Part shown: positions 8,273 through 16,591 of the stretch, one piece after another
Numbering within the stretch: the stretch's first letter is position 1
Layout of the letters: every line of letters begins with the position of its first letter
From: Sporobacter sp963675425
GTDB taxonomy: Bacteria; Bacillota; Clostridia; Oscillospirales; Oscillospiraceae
Direction of reading: 5' to 3'
Length of the DNA: 64,000 nucleotides
Assembly: GCA_963675425.1 (NCBI GenBank)
Contig: OY776214.1
Span: forward strand, 4,092,001 to 4,156,000
Position numbers and translations under genes: made by a program
Notes under the pieces: generated by a model
The model's database searches: none
Told to the model about the DNA's origin: nothing
What the model saw: the letters and a program-made list of their open reading frames with translations, nothing else

Positions 8273-9121
8273 TCAGCCATCCTGGCCACACTCAAACTTG
8301 ATGTCGGCAAATCCAATTGTATCCCGATAGCCGATCTTTCGGTAGATACCGCAGGAAATCGGGTTGTCGGCATCGGCAAACAATGCACAGTATGTGTGGC
8401 CGCGGTCCAACAGGAGCTGCGACAGCTCAGCAACGCAGGAGGCGGCATAGCCGCGTCCTCGATAATGCGGCGGGGTATAAACACCGTTGATAACCGCGCC
8501 GTTGGGTGTTACATGTCCGACGGCGGCCTGTGACACGGGATATGTATCCTCCCAAATGTAGCAGGTGTCTTTTCCTAGCTGCCCGCGGAGCTGCTCGGTG
8601 GTCTCCGGGATGCTGTAAAACTCCACGCGGCAGTCCTCGCCGAAGGCACGCTGCCAATAGGGCGCAAAAAACAGATCCTCCTCACGGATCGGCCGGATAT
8701 ATCCGGCCGCTTTTTTCATATCCGAAACCGCGTCCAGACGCATAAGCGTCATCGTCATATGAAGATTATACGCATCGCCGGCGAAAGCTTTGCCAAATCG
8801 CTCAGCCAGTCCTTTTTCCGCCAAAACGCCGGGCAGCGGAAACGCAGCTCTTTTAAGCTCATCAACCAGAAGCGTCACCGCCGCGTCGTTCGGGCGGTTG
8901 TTCGTTTCATATAAGACGATATTGAACGGCGGCGTACAGGCCGCCGTCAGGACAACATTTCCGTCCTCATCACACACCGAGGTGAGCAGCCAGTTTTTAA
9001 CGGCATCGGTCTTATTACCGAGAAAACTAAGCATCAGAAAATTCTGGGGCTCATCCTTTAGTAAAACATCCCGCACATCCCGCGAAAAGCTGTCCGTATC
9101 CACGTATCGCTGGTACTTCAT
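8273..9121 (-). CDS. GNAT family N-acetyltransferase
   Basis: 282 residues. The C-terminal half carries the GNAT acetyl-CoA site: AINGVYTPPHYRGRGYAASCVAEL has the R-x-x-G-x-G/A loop, preceded by QAAVGHVTPNGAV and followed by YCALFADADNPISCGIYRKIGY, which is typical of FR47-like/GNAT proteins. The N-terminal half (about 130 residues) is poorly conserved and probably a degenerate second GNAT domain. A GGAGG-type site lies before the ATG. The acceptor substrate is unknown. It converges with the HAD gene (17 bp between stops). Confidence 0.85.
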   Translation of the reverse strand: MKYQRYVDTDSFSRDVRDVLLKDEPQNFLMLSFLGNKTDAVKNWLLTSVCDEDGNVVLTAACTPPFNIVLYETNNRPNDAAVTLLVDELKRAAFPLPGVLAEKGLAERFGKAFAGDAYNLHMTMTLMRLDAVSDMKKAAGYIRPIREEDLFFAPYWQRAFGEDCRVEFYSIPETTEQLRGQLGKDTCYIWEDTYPVSQAAVGHVTPNGAVINGVYTPPHYRGRGYAASCVAELSQLLLDRGHTYCALFADADNPISCGIYRKIGYRDTIGFADIKFECGQDG

Positions 9122-9149
9122 TTTTATCCTCCTTCGTAAAATATTAAAA

Positions 9150-9183
9150 AGCGGTACAAAGCTGACTTTAGCTTTGTACCGCT
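9150..9183 (-). terminator. terminator of the 28-codon micro-gene
   Basis: 14-bp perfect stem AGCGGTACAAAGCT / AGCTTTGTACCGCT with a 6-nt loop. On the minus strand it is followed by TTTTTAATATTTTA, so it ends transcription from the promoter at 9319-9347 and separates that unit from the acetyltransferase. Confidence 0.75.
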
Positions 9184-9202
9184 CTTTTTCTGCCGATTAA
9201 AA

Positions 9203-9289
9203 CTATTCCGGCATAGGCGGACAAAGCCCGGCGTCCATAATGACGGCGAGCTGGCACATAATCTGAAGTTTTGCATTTAGAGTCCGCAT
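9203..9289 (-). CDS. 28-residue small protein in its own transcription unit
   Basis: Short ORF starting MRTLNAKLQIMCQLAVIMD and ending in a Pro/Cys-containing tail (LCPPMPE). It is supported by context rather than homology: a consensus promoter (9319-9347), GGAGG seven bases before the ATG, and a strong terminator 20 bp after the stop. The middle (LQIMCQLAVIM) is amphipathic/hydrophobic and could insert in or lie on the membrane. I do not recognise it. It may encode a regulatory peptide, or be the ORF of a dual-function small RNA. Confidence 0.55.
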   Translation of the reverse strand: MRTLNAKLQIMCQLAVIMDAGLCPPMPE

Positions 9290-9318
9290 AGCTTTGCCTC
9301 CGAGAATAATTACCATTA

Positions 9319-9347
9319 AATGTAGCACCATACGCGCCGGATGTCAA
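9319..9347 (-). promoter_or_regulatory. sigma-A promoter of the micro-gene
   Basis: Minus strand TTGACA (9342-9347), 17-bp spacer, TACATT (9319-9324); start codon about 30 bp downstream. Confidence 0.75.
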
Positions 9348-9404
9348 GCAAAATCGTGTTCAGCAGGGTTCACCGTTAAAATCTTTGCCCAAGAAATCTT
9401 ATTA

Positions 9405-9455
9405 GCCTTCCCTCTGGGGGAAGGTGGCACGACGTCAGTCGTGACGGATGAGGGG
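9405..9455. repeat. half copy of a MITE-like intergenic repeat
   Basis: Contains GCCTTCCCTCTGGGGGAAGG and GGCACGACGTCAGTCGTGACGG, two small palindromes like the arms of the full elements at 21432-21557 and 48643-48772. The second arm is not present. Confidence 0.45.
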
Positions 9456-9464
9456 TATACCATT

Positions 9465-9839
9465 TTAATCCTCTTCGTAATACTCTTTTAAAATCTCGAC
9501 AACGTCGGACAGCGTCAGGCCGAGGCTCTTGTAATAGCCGATATCCTTTTGGAGCTTAAGGGATAACAGCTCGCGCCGCTTATTGACCCGATCCGCATCT
9601 GTCAGTGCCGCCACAAAGCAGCCCCGGCCCACCATCGAGTAGATAAAACCCTGCCGCTCCAGCTCCTCCCAGGCCGTCTTGACGGTGATGATACTGATGC
9701 GCAGCTCCTTGGCGACCGTCCGGATAGGCGGCAGCGCCTCATCGCTTTGAAGCTCACCCTTCACGATTTGCGCGCTGATCTGGTCAAACAGCTGTTGATA
9801 AATCGGCTTGTCGGACGTATTGGAGATAATGATATTCAT
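9465..9839 (-). CDS. GntR family regulator, YtrA subfamily
   Basis: 124 residues: an N-terminal winged helix (PIYQQLFDQISAQIVKGELQSDEALPPIRTVAKELRISIITVKTAWEELERQGFIYSMVGRGCFV, residues about 10-75) and a short helical tail, the size and layout of YtrA-type regulators that control ABC exporters. It is the last gene after the ABC ATPase and permease (6 bp from the permease), on the same strand. The palindrome at 11363-11390 over the operon promoter is its likely operator, giving autorepression (inference). Confidence 0.9.
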   Translation of the reverse strand: MNIIISNTSDKPIYQQLFDQISAQIVKGELQSDEALPPIRTVAKELRISIITVKTAWEELERQGFIYSMVGRGCFVAALTDADRVNKRRELLSLKLQKDIGYYKSLGLTLSDVVEILKEYYEED

Positions 9840-9845
9840 ACAGAC

Positions 9846-10487
9846 TCACACGTCAACCTTGCTGAAATTCCGGGCGCTTCGCTTGTATGCCAGAACGTTC
9901 ATCAGTATAAAAATGATTATTCCGGCGACGAGTGTCAGACTTTGGCTGAGCGGCCTGTCCTGTGTGTCAAAATACAGCTTAAAAACCGGTACACGCTGAA
10001 CAAGAAATTCAACGGCAGCGCCAAATATAACTGCTGCCGTAACGGACAGTATAACCGGCAGTACAAGCTTATTGGCTGTTTTATAAAAGCCCGGGAGAAA
10101 GATCAGATTGAAAATCGCGTAAATAATAAACACAAATCCGAAAAGGGCCATATTGAGGTCCATCAGCGCGGGGTTGCCCTGCGGATACAGCATCCTGTTG
10201 AGCAATGCGACCGGCACGGAAATGATCAGCTGTATCACTTCAATGGCCATAACCGTCATAAACCGTGCCCGCACGATATCCTGTTTTCGGACCGGCAGCA
10301 GCGCCGTAAAGTAAATATCCTTATACTCCTTACAGGATACGAAAAGAATTGGAATCGTGATAAAGACATACATAAATGAGATAAAGTACGGGTACTCCGG
10401 TATGAGTAAGAGTCCGGCAAGCAGCACCATAAATAATGCCGGCAGCTGGACGGACAGCCTGAATTCCTTATACAGCAGGTTTTTCAT
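9846..10487 (-). CDS. ABC-2 type transporter permease
   Basis: 213 residues with about six hydrophobic segments (for example LFMVLLAGLLLIPEYPYFISFMYVFITIPILFVS near residues 17-50), typical of the ABC-2 permeases paired with YtrA regulators. YKDIYFTALLPVRKQDIVRARF (about residues 54-75) is the cytoplasmic coupling segment usually seen in bacitracin/lantibiotic-type or uncharacterised exporters. The ATG overlaps the ATPase stop by 4 nt. It forms the membrane part of the exporter with the upstream ATPase. Confidence 0.85.
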   Translation of the reverse strand: MKNLLYKEFRLSVQLPALFMVLLAGLLLIPEYPYFISFMYVFITIPILFVSCKEYKDIYFTALLPVRKQDIVRARFMTVMAIEVIQLIISVPVALLNRMLYPQGNPALMDLNMALFGFVFIIYAIFNLIFLPGFYKTANKLVLPVILSVTAAVIFGAAVEFLVQRVPVFKLYFDTQDRPLSQSLTLVAGIIIFILMNVLAYKRSARNFSKVDV

Positions 10488-11338
10488 TGTCTGTCCTCCC
10501 TTCTGGCATAGTAAATCATGATGTTTTCCAAATCCGCCGGCTCGATACTCAGTCCATCAAACACACCGGCATCAGCGTTTGAAATCAGTGCTGAAAAGCC
10601 GAATTCGTTCGTCTTATGCGCAATAAACCGCTCCGGTGGCGCCTTATCATACTGTGCCCGCGTGCCCTTGACAATTTTATACGTGCCGACAAACGCGTCT
10701 TTCGTATCGGATGCTATCAGCTCTCCGTTTTCGATAAAGGTGATGAAATCGGCACATTTTTCGAGGTCCGTCGTTATATGCGTTGAAAACAGGATGCTCT
10801 TCTCCCCGTCCTCGACCAGCTCCTGAAACAGCTCCAGCAGCTCGTCGCGCGCCGCCGGGTCCAGCCCCGCCGTCGGCTCGTCAAGAAGGAGCAGGTCCGC
10901 CTTGTGCGACAACGCAAGCGCCAGCGAATAGTGCACCTTCATGCCCTCGGACAGTTCCCCGAGCTTCTTGTCGTTATCAATATTAAACCGTCGGCAGTAA
11001 TTTTGATACGTCGTCTCGTCCCATTCGGTATAAAAACGGCGGATTACGTCCGTTACGGCTTTAATCCGGCTTTTAAGGTAGAAGTCTGCGCCGCCAAACG
11101 CGTAACCGACCTTCTGCTTGAGGGACAGCTCGTTCTCTTTAAATTCCCGGTCGAAAATTTCCACCGAGCCGCTGTCGGTATGTACGAGATTTAAAATCGA
11201 TTTGAGCGTCGTCGTCTTGCCGGACCCGTTCCGGCCGATAAAGCCCATAATATAACCCTTCTCCAAACTGAAGGACACGTTATTAAGCTTAAACTTTGGA
11301 TATGTTTTGGTCAGTCCACTCACTGACAGCACCGGCAT
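10484..11338 (-). CDS. ABC transporter ATP-binding protein
   Basis: 284 residues. Walker A GRNGSGKTT (residues 35-43), signature LSEGMKVHYSLALALS, Walker B LLLLDEPTAGLDP and the H-loop in FSTHITTDLEKCADFI are all present, so it should be an active ATPase. The last 80 residues are an accessory domain often found in antibiotic or envelope-stress exporters. It is the first gene of the operon with the permease and GntR regulator. AAAGGAG lies 9 nt before the ATG. The transported substrate is unknown; regulators of this group often respond to cell-wall antibiotics (family knowledge). Confidence 0.92.
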   Translation of the reverse strand: MPVLSVSGLTKTYPKFKLNNVSFSLEKGYIMGFIGRNGSGKTTTLKSILNLVHTDSGSVEIFDREFKENELSLKQKVGYAFGGADFYLKSRIKAVTDVIRRFYTEWDETTYQNYCRRFNIDNDKKLGELSEGMKVHYSLALALSHKADLLLLDEPTAGLDPAARDELLELFQELVEDGEKSILFSTHITTDLEKCADFITFIENGELIASDTKDAFVGTYKIVKGTRAQYDKAPPERFIAHKTNEFGFSALISNADAGVFDGLSIEPADLENIMIYYARREDRQ

Positions 11339-11362
11339 CCCATTCAGCTCCTTTCACGTATT

Positions 11363-11390
11363 GTGTATATTGAGTATACACAATATACAC
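11363..11390. promoter_or_regulatory. palindromic operator of the ABC exporter operon
   Basis: Perfect inverted repeat GTGTATATTG / CAATATACAC with an 8-bp spacer (AGTATACA). It overlaps the -10 box and start region of the operon promoter, so binding would block transcription. The AT-rich dyad is of the kind bound by YtrA/GntR regulators. Confidence 0.7.
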
Positions 11391-11410
11391 CCGAAGCTTT
11401 TATTTGTCAA
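11382..11410 (-). promoter_or_regulatory. sigma-A promoter of the ABC-gntR operon
   Basis: Minus strand TTGACA (11405-11410), 17-bp spacer, TATATT (11382-11387). The -10 box lies inside the palindromic operator. The remaining 11411-11757 is AT-rich, with no gene that I can support. Confidence 0.75.
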
Positions 11411-11757
11411 TGGCAAAGGCTTTTTCGTTTTATCCGACGGCGACCATTTTGAGATCGGCATTTAAATTTTCATAAAACTTGGAACACATAATACTTATTA
11501 TGCGTTTAAAGAGTGGATAAAGACAGACTCAAACATAGCCGGAGAGCAGAGCGTAGCTTCTCGTCACACAGACGATACGAATTTTCTTGCTTATTTCGTG
11601 AAACACAGAAAAAAATATACAAACTTTTAAAAAAAAGTATTTTCTTGTCCCCATTTAGCCGTGTCATTACATATTATTAGTGTAGGACAATCTGTTGAAA
11701 ATGGGGTGAGTCAACTGGGCTTCAACTTAGGAAATGTATTAATACGAGGGTGAATTT

Positions 11758-12420
11758 ATGAAAAAAAAGAAAAGCAAACTTAGTCTTTTCTTTATCCTTA
11801 TTTTTTTAGTAGTTATGAATACGATGGCCTGTTCAAACTTGGCTGAAAAGAAGACTTTATCAAAAGAATATATTGAAGACCTCCAAGCAAAGCAATACTA
11901 CGCTAAGCTTGTCAATATCGCATACGATTGGCCTACCGAACCTTCGTCAATGGAGGAAGCACTTAACGGTGATAATTTTGAACGTATCTGGGGCAAAACT
12001 CACGTTTTGGTTTTAAATGGCCAATATTATCAATTGCTTGATGATAAAAAAATATACGTCAATATTGAAGAAGGTCAATATTCTGAAGATGTTAATTGGC
12101 GAATTGGCTATAAAATTGATATATCCAAATTAGAATATCTGGATAGCGGTGAAGAGGAAATCGAATGGCCGATCGGCGAGAGCAAAACATATTACTTTGA
12201 GGAATTTGGCTACATAGAGAAGGACATTGAGGAAGATACAGACAGTGAATACACCGTGAGAACTCTTCGATTCTATTATGACAATGAAAAGCTGTACGCC
12301 ATCAAGGATTCAATATCAGAGTATTCATTTTTCCATATTGAAACGTGGTCTGACACAATACCAGAACGCATGACGCTTGAAATACCTAGTGATTACCAAA
12401 AATTTGAGATAACTACATAG
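11758..12420 (+). CDS. AT-rich putative lipoprotein of unknown function
   Basis: 220 residues. N-terminus MKKKKSKLSLFFILIFLVV followed by NTMACSNLAEKK: a lipoprotein-like signal with Cys near residue 25, though the -3 residue is atypical (Thr). The mature part is acidic and Tyr/Glu-rich (EYLDSGEEEIEWPIGESKTYYFEE) with no recognised domain. Codons are much more A/T-ending than in the flanking exporter and recN genes, suggesting recent acquisition. GAGGGTG precedes the ATG. It is single-gene, with its own terminator. Confidence 0.7.
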   Translation: MKKKKSKLSLFFILIFLVVMNTMACSNLAEKKTLSKEYIEDLQAKQYYAKLVNIAYDWPTEPSSMEEALNGDNFERIWGKTHVLVLNGQYYQLLDDKKIYVNIEEGQYSEDVNWRIGYKIDISKLEYLDSGEEEIEWPIGESKTYYFEEFGYIEKDIEEDTDSEYTVRTLRFYYDNEKLYAIKDSISEYSFFHIETWSDTIPERMTLEIPSDYQKFEITT

Positions 12421-12451
12421 GCAACACTGACGATTCGACGCACATATTACA

Positions 12452-12484
12452 AAAACCTGTCCTTTTAATAAGGGCAGGTTTTCA
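12452..12484 (+). terminator. terminator of the lipoprotein gene
   Basis: 13-bp stem AAAACCTGTCCTT / AAGGGCAGGTTTT (one G-U) ending in TTTTC. Confidence 0.75.
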
Positions 12485-12487
12485 GAT

Positions 12488-12512
12488 GAAAAGCCGTTTT
12501 AAGCGGCTTTTT
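12488..12512 (-). terminator. terminator of the recN operon
   Basis: GAAAAGCCGTTT / AAGCGGCTTTTT hairpin with T-runs on both strands, 49 bp after the recN stop. It probably ends the long isoprenoid/recN transcript and works in either direction. Confidence 0.65.
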
Positions 12513-12560
12513 AGCAAGCTGACGCGGCCCGCTCAGGGCCGCACTGTTATCTATCTATCA

Positions 12561-14258
12561 TTATTTATCGCGCAGGGCTTTGTATCGTTCCGAGGCCTCC
12601 AGCTGCTCGGAGGCCGACAGAAGCGTTGTCTCCGTGATGTTCTCGCCGCCGGTAAGCCGCGCAATCTCATGTTTCCGGCCTTCCCCGTCGAGCCTTTTGA
12701 CGTGCGTATAGGTCCGTCCGCCTTTTGTCGTCTTTTCAATTTCAAAATGCGCGTCCGCCATGACGGCGATCTGCATCAGATGCGTTACGCACAGGACCTG
12801 GCGCGTCCGCGACACATCGGAGAGCTTTTCCCCGACACGCTGCGCGGCGACGCCCGATACACCGGCGTCCACCTCGTCGAAGACCATTGTTGCGGCCTCG
12901 TCATTTTCCGTCAGGACGTTTTTTAGAGCCAGCATAATGCGCGACAGCTCGCCGCCGGAGGCAATGTTTTTAATCCGCCCCGCCGCCTGCCCGGCGTTGG
13001 CCGACATGAGGAAGCGGACCTCATCACAGCCGGCATCGTTCAGGCCGAATTCGCCCTTAGCACCTTCAAACGCCACTTCAAAAGAGACGCCCGCCATATT
13101 AAGGCCGCCGAGCTCGTGCTTAATGCGCTTCTCTAGCGTTTTGGCGGCGGCCCGCCGTTTCTCGCTGAGTGCGCGCGCTTTATCAAGCGCACCGGTCTTA
13201 AGAGTCTCCAGCTCTTTTTCAAATTTAATTAGCCGGTCTGAGGCAAACTCAATGTCCTCCAGCTCCTGCCGGCAGCTTTCGCGGTATGTAATGAGCTCGG
13301 CCTCGCCGTCACCGTACTTTCGCATCAGGCGGCGGAGCGTATCAAGCCGGGCTTCCAGCGTATCCAACTCGCCTGGCGAAAAGTCCAGACTATCCCGCAG
13401 GTCGCGCAGCTCCTCCGTCACATCCTCGGCTGAGTACAGCAAATCCTTAACGCGTGTTGCCAGGGTGTTAAAGGCCTCGGAGTACCGCGCGGCTGTCGAT
13501 ACATTCTGCTCAGCCTCGGAGATCAGGGACACGGCGCCGTTGGCGTCATCGCCGCCGTAAAGGTTATAAAGCGCACCGTCGAGCGCCTCGGTGAGCCGGG
13601 ATGCGTTTTTAAGAAGGTCGCGCCGCGCTGTTATTTCATCAAATTCGCCGGGCTTAATGTCGGCACGGTCCAGCTCATCGAGCTGGAAACGGAGCATATC
13701 CAGCTTTTTTTCCTTGTCCCTTTCGTCCAGCGACAGCTTTTCGATCTCGGCCTGCTTGTCCCGCATTTTTTTATAGGCCTCTTTATACGCACAAAGCAGC
13801 TTATCCAGGCCCGCGAAATTATCCAGATAACCCCGATGGGCATTTTCGTCCATGAGCTTGCGTCCGTCGTTTTGGCCGTGGATGTCGATCAGCATCCCGC
13901 CCAGCTCCCTCAGCTGGCTGACCGTAACGGGACAGCCGTTGACGCGGCAGGTGTTCTTCCCGTCGGCGGTTATTTTCCGCATCAAAAAGAGCTTGCCGTC
14001 TTCATCGGGCTCTATGCCGTTTTCAGCGCACCAGCTCCCGGCGTCAACACCGGTAAACACAGCGGTTACAGAAGCGCCGTCCGCGCCGGTGCGCACCAGC
14101 TCGCGTGATGTCCGCCCGCCGGTAACGGCTGACAGCGCGTCAATAACAATCGATTTACCCGCGCCGGTTTCGCCCGTGAGCACATTAAGCCCCGGCGCGA
14201 ACTCGACGTCGGCCTTGTCGATTACAACGATATTTTCAATGTGGAGCAATTCTATCAT
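12561..14258 (-). CDS. recN: DNA repair protein RecN
   Basis: 565 residues, the normal RecN length. SMC-like ATPase that acts in double-strand-break repair. Walker A GETGAGKS at residues 29-36 near the N-terminus, a long central coiled coil (about residues 150-370, for example YKKMRDKQAEIEKLSLDERDKEKKLDMLRFQLDELDRA), then signature ASGGELSRIMLALK and Walker B MVFDEVDAGVSG, and the H-loop in CVTHLMQIAVMAD. AGGAG precedes the ATG. It follows argR (27 bp), as in Bacillus ahrC-recN. In many spore formers spoIVB comes next, but here it does not; spoIVB lies at 40 kb. Confidence 0.97.
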   Translation of the reverse strand: MIELLHIENIVVIDKADVEFAPGLNVLTGETGAGKSIVIDALSAVTGGRTSRELVRTGADGASVTAVFTGVDAGSWCAENGIEPDEDGKLFLMRKITADGKNTCRVNGCPVTVSQLRELGGMLIDIHGQNDGRKLMDENAHRGYLDNFAGLDKLLCAYKEAYKKMRDKQAEIEKLSLDERDKEKKLDMLRFQLDELDRADIKPGEFDEITARRDLLKNASRLTEALDGALYNLYGGDDANGAVSLISEAEQNVSTAARYSEAFNTLATRVKDLLYSAEDVTEELRDLRDSLDFSPGELDTLEARLDTLRRLMRKYGDGEAELITYRESCRQELEDIEFASDRLIKFEKELETLKTGALDKARALSEKRRAAAKTLEKRIKHELGGLNMAGVSFEVAFEGAKGEFGLNDAGCDEVRFLMSANAGQAAGRIKNIASGGELSRIMLALKNVLTENDEAATMVFDEVDAGVSGVAAQRVGEKLSDVSRTRQVLCVTHLMQIAVMADAHFEIEKTTKGGRTYTHVKRLDGEGRKHEIARLTGGENITETTLLSASEQLEASERYKALRDK

Positions 14259-14284
14259 ATGTTCTCCTCATCGGTTACGGTGCT

Positions 14285-14734
14285 TCACAACATGTTTTCA
14301 ATGTCTTTGCAAAACTGCTGGGCCGCGGCGCTGTCGCTCATGGCCAGAAAAGCCGTGTCATCGCCGGCGAGCGAGCCGGCGAGGTTCTTAATATTCATGG
14401 CGTCGATGGCGCTGCAGGCCGCCGAAGCCAAACCCGGCAGCGTTTTAATGACCACGATGTTCTGCGCGCTGACGAAAGACGTTACGCACTCCCGGAAAAT
14501 CGATTTGAGCCGCGAAGAGTAATTCTGCATCTCCTGCTTCTGGCCAACAACGTAATGGTATCTCCCGTCAGGTGTAAGCTCCTTAATCAAATGCAGCTGC
14601 TTGATATCACGCGACACTGTTGCCTGCGTGCTCTCGATCCCGATTTCGGCAAGCGCGTCGATCAGTTGATTCTGCGTCTCGATATCCGTCGCCGTAATAA
14701 TCTTTAAAATGGTATTTTGTCGTTTGCTTTTCAT
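14285..14734 (-). CDS. argR: arginine repressor ArgR/AhrC
   Basis: 149 residues, standard size. The N-terminal winged helix includes AEIGIESTQATVSRDIKQLHL, and a C-terminal hexamerisation/arginine-binding domain includes NLAGSLAGDDTAFLAM (the GD-D Arg-binding motif). It represses arginine synthesis and activates catabolism in response to arginine (family knowledge). GGAGGG lies before the ATG. Its place between nadK/tlyA and recN is the conserved Firmicutes order. Confidence 0.95.
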   Translation of the reverse strand: MKSKRQNTILKIITATDIETQNQLIDALAEIGIESTQATVSRDIKQLHLIKELTPDGRYHYVVGQKQEMQNYSSRLKSIFRECVTSFVSAQNIVVIKTLPGLASAACSAIDAMNIKNLAGSLAGDDTAFLAMSDSAAAQQFCKDIENML

Positions 14735-14903
14735 ATAAGACCCTCCGTGCGCGGCTCAGCATTACGCTGGCGAGCACTCACAATGATGAACGCTCCAGCG
14801 CCTGCGCTGTTTGTCCATCTTTCTTGATTCCCGCTAAAAGCACTGCCCGCTGCGCGGCCGGCAGCAAAACCTCGGGAACCCATATTTAGGCGGAGTCTTC
14901 ACG

Positions 14904-15761
14904 CTATTCACCTAATTTTTCATTGACTTTGGCGTAGAAACTCCTGCTGGACAGATGCACTAAAAGCGTTTGCTTCGCCGATTTTTGTATGTTGACCACA
15001 TCGCCGCTGATAAGATTAACGGATTTCCCGCCGTCCACCGTCAGGTAGGCGGGATTGACCTTGACGGCCCCCAGCTCGATGGAAACAGTCCGGTCCGGCG
15101 CTAATACAAACGACCGAGCCGCCAGCACATGTGCGCAGATGGGCGTAACGACGATACTGTCGGCGCTCGGCTCGACGATGGGCCCGCCGGCCGCCATTGA
15201 ATAGGCCGTGGAGCCCGTGGGCGTCGCCACGATTGCGCCGTCGCCTGAAAAGTGCGAGATTTTCTCGCCGTCGCCCCGGAGCGTCAGGTCGATGACCTTT
15301 GTGACGCCGGCGATAACAACGTCGTTCAGCGCAAAATCCCGGTGTATGACCTTGCCGCCCCGATTAAGCTCCATATCGAGCATCATCCGGCGGTTTATAA
15401 CATACTCGCCGCAGACGGCCTGTGGTATCAGCGCAATATCCTCTTTCTCAATTTCCGCCATGAAGCCCTTTTGTCCCATATTGACGCCCAGGATCGGGAC
15501 AGACTTATCAGCCGCCGCCCTGGCTGTACGTAATATCGTACCATCGCCGCCGAAGACGATGGCCATGTCCGCGCTTTCAAGCTCTTTGTCAAGCTCGCCA
15601 ATGTGTACCCCAGCCGGTGCTGGGGGCAGCTGGCCGCTCTCATCAAAAAGCGGACAAACAACGATGGACGCGCTGCAGTTTTTTAAAAGGTCAATCACTT
15701 CCAGCGTCAATGCGTAATCACGGTCGCGCTTGACGTTAGGGCACAGCAAAACGCGTCTCAT
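14904..15761 (-). CDS. nadK: NAD kinase
   Basis: 285 residues from the ATG at 15761, chosen because AAAGGA lies 8 nt upstream and tlyA has just ended. It phosphorylates NAD to NADP. Seen: the GGDGT motif in VFGGDGTILRTAR (about residues 64-76), NDVVIAG, the ATPTGSTAYSMAAGGPIVEP nucleotide-binding segment (about 165-184) and TVDGG near the C-terminus. It belongs to the tlyA-nadK-argR-recN block. Confidence 0.95.
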   Translation of the reverse strand: MRRVLLCPNVKRDRDYALTLEVIDLLKNCSASIVVCPLFDESGQLPPAPAGVHIGELDKELESADMAIVFGGDGTILRTARAAADKSVPILGVNMGQKGFMAEIEKEDIALIPQAVCGEYVINRRMMLDMELNRGGKVIHRDFALNDVVIAGVTKVIDLTLRGDGEKISHFSGDGAIVATPTGSTAYSMAAGGPIVEPSADSIVVTPICAHVLAARSFVLAPDRTVSIELGAVKVNPAYLTVDGGKSVNLISGDVVNIQKSAKQTLLVHLSSRSFYAKVNEKLGE

Positions 15762-15796
15762 AAGTCTAATCCTTTCATGGTGGTCTGCAATAACCG

Positions 15797-16591
15797 TCAA
15801 TCCGCCGACTCGTGCGCGGACTGGACAATGCTTCTGATATCAAATCCGGCACCGCCGCCCGTAAGCGACAGATGCCCCAAAAATTCAATATTGCCTTCCG
15901 GCCCCCTGACGGGTGAAAACGTCATATTTTCAACGTAAAAGTCGGCGTGCTCGGCGTCCTTAACGAATGTCTCGAGTACCTCAATATGCGTTGATACCTC
16001 TCGGACAACGCCCTTTTTACCGACCTTTTCGCGGCCGGCCTCAAATTGCGGCTTAACGAGGCAGACGACCTCCCCTGCCGGAGTTAAAAGCGGCCGTATA
16101 GCCGGCAGGACGAGCCGAAGGGATATAAACGACACATCAATGACACTGAGCTCCAGCTTGTCCGGTATCTGCTCCGGTTTTATATGACGGATGTTCGTGC
16201 GCTCCATAACGACGACGCGTGGGTCGTTTCTAATGCTCCAGGCCAGCTGCCCGTAACCAACGTCTACGGCGTAGACGCGCTCGGCCCCGCGCTGGAGCAG
16301 CACATCCGTAAAGCCGCCGGTCGATGCGCCGCTGTCGATGCAGCGCTTGCCGGCCGGTGACACGCCAAAAAAGTCCAGCGCTTTTTCAAGCTTCAGGCCG
16401 CCGCGGCTGACGTATTTGAGCGTACTGCCGCGCACTTCAATATTGCTGTCCTCTGTTACAGGCGTACCCGGTTTGAGCTCCCGCTGTCCGTTGACATAGA
16501 CAACGCCGCTCATGACGGCGGCTTTGGCCCGCTCACGGCTGTCGAACAGACCCAACTCAAACGCGCGCGCGTCCAGCCTCGTGCCCTTCAT
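15797..16591 (-). CDS. tlyA: TlyA family rRNA methyltransferase / hemolysin-like
   Basis: 264 residues: an N-terminal S4 RNA-binding domain (RLDARAFELGLFDSRERAKAAVMSGVVYVNG, residues 4-34) and an FtsJ-like methyltransferase domain with the SAM motif CIDSGASTGGFTDVLLQRGA (about 85-104) and VDVGYGQLAW. In actinobacteria TlyA 2'-O-methylates 16S/23S cytidines; the Firmicutes YqxC members are thought to be similar. The ATG overlaps the dxs stop by 4 nt (ATGA), so translation is coupled. Confidence 0.92.
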   Translation of the reverse strand: MKGTRLDARAFELGLFDSRERAKAAVMSGVVYVNGQRELKPGTPVTEDSNIEVRGSTLKYVSRGGLKLEKALDFFGVSPAGKRCIDSGASTGGFTDVLLQRGAERVYAVDVGYGQLAWSIRNDPRVVVMERTNIRHIKPEQIPDKLELSVIDVSFISLRLVLPAIRPLLTPAGEVVCLVKPQFEAGREKVGKKGVVREVSTHIEVLETFVKDAEHADFYVENMTFSPVRGPEGNIEFLGHLSLTGGGAGFDIRSIVQSAHESAD

